DNA of 64,000 nucleotides from Solicoccozyma terricola (Eukaryota; Basidiomycota; Tremellomycetes; Filobasidiales; Piskurozymaceae). The notes under the pieces were generated by a model. It made no database searches. It had not been told where the DNA came from and was given only the letters and a program-made list of their open reading frames with translations. Positions 62,273 to 64,000 of this stretch are shown piece after piece (position 1 is the stretch's first letter; every line of letters begins with the position of its first letter). The translations under genes and the position numbers were made by a program. The stretch covers positions 898,408-962,407 of the forward strand of contig BCLD01000003.1 of the NCBI GenBank assembly GCA_001600875.1, in the 5' to 3' direction.

Positions 62273-63380
62273 TAATGTCCTCCAGGGACCGATTGATATC
62301 TAGAAAGAGAAAGAAACAAGGTGGTTGGTCAGTTCCATCAAATCCCCTCCAACCTGTTACCAAAAAGAAAAAAAGAAAAGAAAAAAAGAAAAAAAGAAAA
62401 AAACAACTCACGTAGGTGGAAGCTCTGTCAACCCTTCTGCCTCATTACCTTCCTCAACATCCGGTACTCTCCCACCATCTTCATGTATTATTATGTTACC
62501 ACTAGAACTAGTAACAGTCGACCTCCTCATCAGATCATCATCACCTTGTCCATTCGAGCTCGTCGCATCGTTGAATGGAGTCATCGGAGCCACTCCAGAT
62601 TGACCAACACCACCGCCACTTTCAGACCCAGAAGAAGACGTAGTCGTCGTTCTTGGTGCACCTGACGGTCCACCGACGCCACCACCATCACCATATCCTT
62701 GATCGTATGATGGATTCCTCCCTGGTCTATTCCCATTTGAAGAATTCGTACGATACGATTGAGCTTCTCTTTGTTTCGCAACAGCAGCAGCTGACATTCC
62801 CGATCCACCATATTGACCCTGTCCCTGTCCCTGTCCCGCCGCTGTTGGTGGTGGTGGTGGTGGTTGTTGTGATTGAGAATTTTGATACCCTTCCGAAGAA
62901 GTCTGTGTTATTCCATCTGATTGCGATCGATCATGAGATCCTGCTTCATAACCCGCTATTCCACCTACAGCAGCACCTGTACCAAGAGCTGCTGCTGCAC
63001 CCCAACCACCTGAATATCTGTTAATTCCAGTAGGTGATCCCGGTTCTTCATTTGAAGGATTAGGATTTCCATATCCATTATATCCTTCGTTCATCCTAGA
63101 TTGACCGTATGGATCATCGTTATCATAACCATCATTTCTAGCGCCATAACCTGCTGCACCAACGCCGTAGCCAGTAGCAGCACCAGCGGCTCCAGCTCCA
63201 GCAGCACCATATGTGAATGGTGATACCTCGTGAGCTGGTGAAAGATTACTGGATAGAAGGTCGGTATTGCCTTTTGAACGAGATGAATGATTAGCGGATC
63301 GTGATGGATCGAACTAACGGTCGTTGAATAGCCGGTTTCCCAAAAACTTGAATCAGTACGAAGAATCTCCCAAATACACA

Positions 63381-63426
<46 letters not shown>

Positions 63427-64000
63427 AACCCATACGCGACTCACCATCTTTTCATCTAAAGCATCTCGATTCTTATTCGATCTTCTCCTTAATAAGAAGA
63501 AAACTAAAGCAGCTAGTGCAGCGAGACCACATAATCCACCTACGACTCCACCGACTATCGCTCCGATGTTCGCTAGAAGAGAAAAGTGAAAGTAAAACGA
63601 GGGCGAGGAGAAGACAAGACAAGACAAAACATCAGTCCTTGCGAGCTTTGGCGTCACCCCTTCAAAAGTCTCACTTACTACTGGATTTCACAGGAACAAC
63701 GGTACTTGAAGCGGATGCGGAAGTCGATGAACGTGCTTTTGATGTAATCGTAGTAACTACGAACGAAGTTGAATAACTAGTTCCAGGGTTAAAAGTAGTT
63801 GATGATGATGTTGAATCAACAACGGATGACAAGGATGAAGTAGTTGTATCAACCAATGAAGATGATGTTGAATCGATAGGAATGGAAGATGGTGATGAAG
63901 AAGGGGAGGAGGTTACGATGATTGGGGATGTTGTGACGATAACCACGGGTGTAGTAGTGGTAACTGAAGAGATTGAAGGGGAAGTCACCGAGGAGATGGA
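62273..64000 (-). CDS. Single-pass Ser/Thr-rich membrane protein, Mid2/WSC-like cell-surface sensor (N-terminus beyond window)
   Basis: Partial: the 5' part lies past the right edge. The visible N-terminal region is an extracellular Ser/Thr-rich stretch (TSPSISSVTTTTPVVIVTTSP), fit for O-glycosylation. One TM segment follows, IGAIVGGVVGGLCGLAALAALVFFLL, with the stop-transfer RRRSNK. The cytosolic tail is Gly/Ala/Ser/Gln-rich with DDPYGQSRMNEGY and an acidic end. Splicing the last intron gives TELPPTYQSVPGGH, with a PPxY motif. The layout is that of fungal wall-stress sensors, but no cysteine-rich WSC domain is in view, so the name is provisional. Introns lie near 62276-62410, 63330-63446 and 63570-63680. 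Confidence 0.75.
63382..63423 (+). repeat. C42 run (poly-G in transcript) in Mid2-like gene intron
   Basis: 42 C on the plus strand, so G42 on the sense strand, starting about 23 nt downstream of the 5' splice site that follows ALDEKM. Confidence 0.95.

Overview
The window is nuclear DNA of a fungus, most likely a basidiomycetous yeast of the Tremellomycetes (Cryptococcus/Kwoniella type). The reasons are dense gene packing, many short introns (about 50-120 nt, GT donor, sometimes several per 500 bp), and a protein set that is plainly fungal: Leu4, Mih1/Cdc25, SCAP with a sterol-sensing domain, Ypt31/Rab11, Clr4-type H3K9 methyltransferase, AMPK beta, and a cupredoxin GPI protein. I see no prokaryotic, plasmid, viral, CRISPR or transposon genes, and no tRNA or rRNA gene. 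I spliced gene models by hand from donor and acceptor sites, reading frame and conserved family motifs, so outer ends are firmer than every internal junction.

Layout, left to right: APC4 (+, 69-3657); NADPH-dependent reductase (-, 3803-5246); ADE4 amidophosphoribosyltransferase (-, 5675-8292); VPS54 (+, 8940-13134); cupredoxin-like GPI protein (-, 13297-14503); Rab11/YPT31 (+, 15731-17121); Cys-rich fungal hypothetical (-, 17529-20562); ChaC/GCG1 (+, 21015-22227); tetraspan membrane protein (+, 22833-23656); PPR protein (+, 23879-27570); dienelactone hydrolase (-, 27796-29041); mitochondrial carrier (+, 29873-31842); YTH1/CPSF30 (+, 32272-33582); SDHAF3/SDH7 (+, 33880-34625); HAS1 (-, 34724-36932); SET-domain H3K9 methyltransferase (-, 37087-41510); RPR2/RPP21 (+, 41786-42737); MTQ1 (-, 42795-43834); hypothetical (-, 44059-45179); calmodulin (-, 45623-47035); LEU4 (+, 47590-50129); CDC25/MIH1 (+, 51348-54456); SCAP (+, 54966-59229); AMPK beta (-, 59432-61663); Mid2-like membrane protein (-, 62273 to beyond the right edge).

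The genes are ordinary housekeeping and signalling genes and do not form a functional cluster. Loose themes are cell cycle (APC4, CDC25, calmodulin), membrane traffic and sterol sensing (VPS54, Rab11, SCAP), mitochondrial function (PPR, carrier, SDHAF3, MTQ1) and amino acid or purine synthesis (LEU4, ADE4).

The unusual signal is in the non-coding and splicing architecture. (1) Long poly-C/poly-G runs (12 to 48 nt) occur only outside coding sequence and follow a strand rule: C on the sense strand lies upstream of the 3' splice site (or the start codon), while G on the sense strand lies downstream of the 5' splice site. (2) There are many microexons: 3 nt and 15 nt in the SET domain, 7 and 12 nt in calmodulin, 9 nt in the carrier and 20 nt in GCG1, plus a GC-AG intron and a calmodulin stop codon placed in its own exon. 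(3) A CACGTGAC octamer recurs in intergenic regions, six times, always in the same orientation. No new multi-gene system was found.
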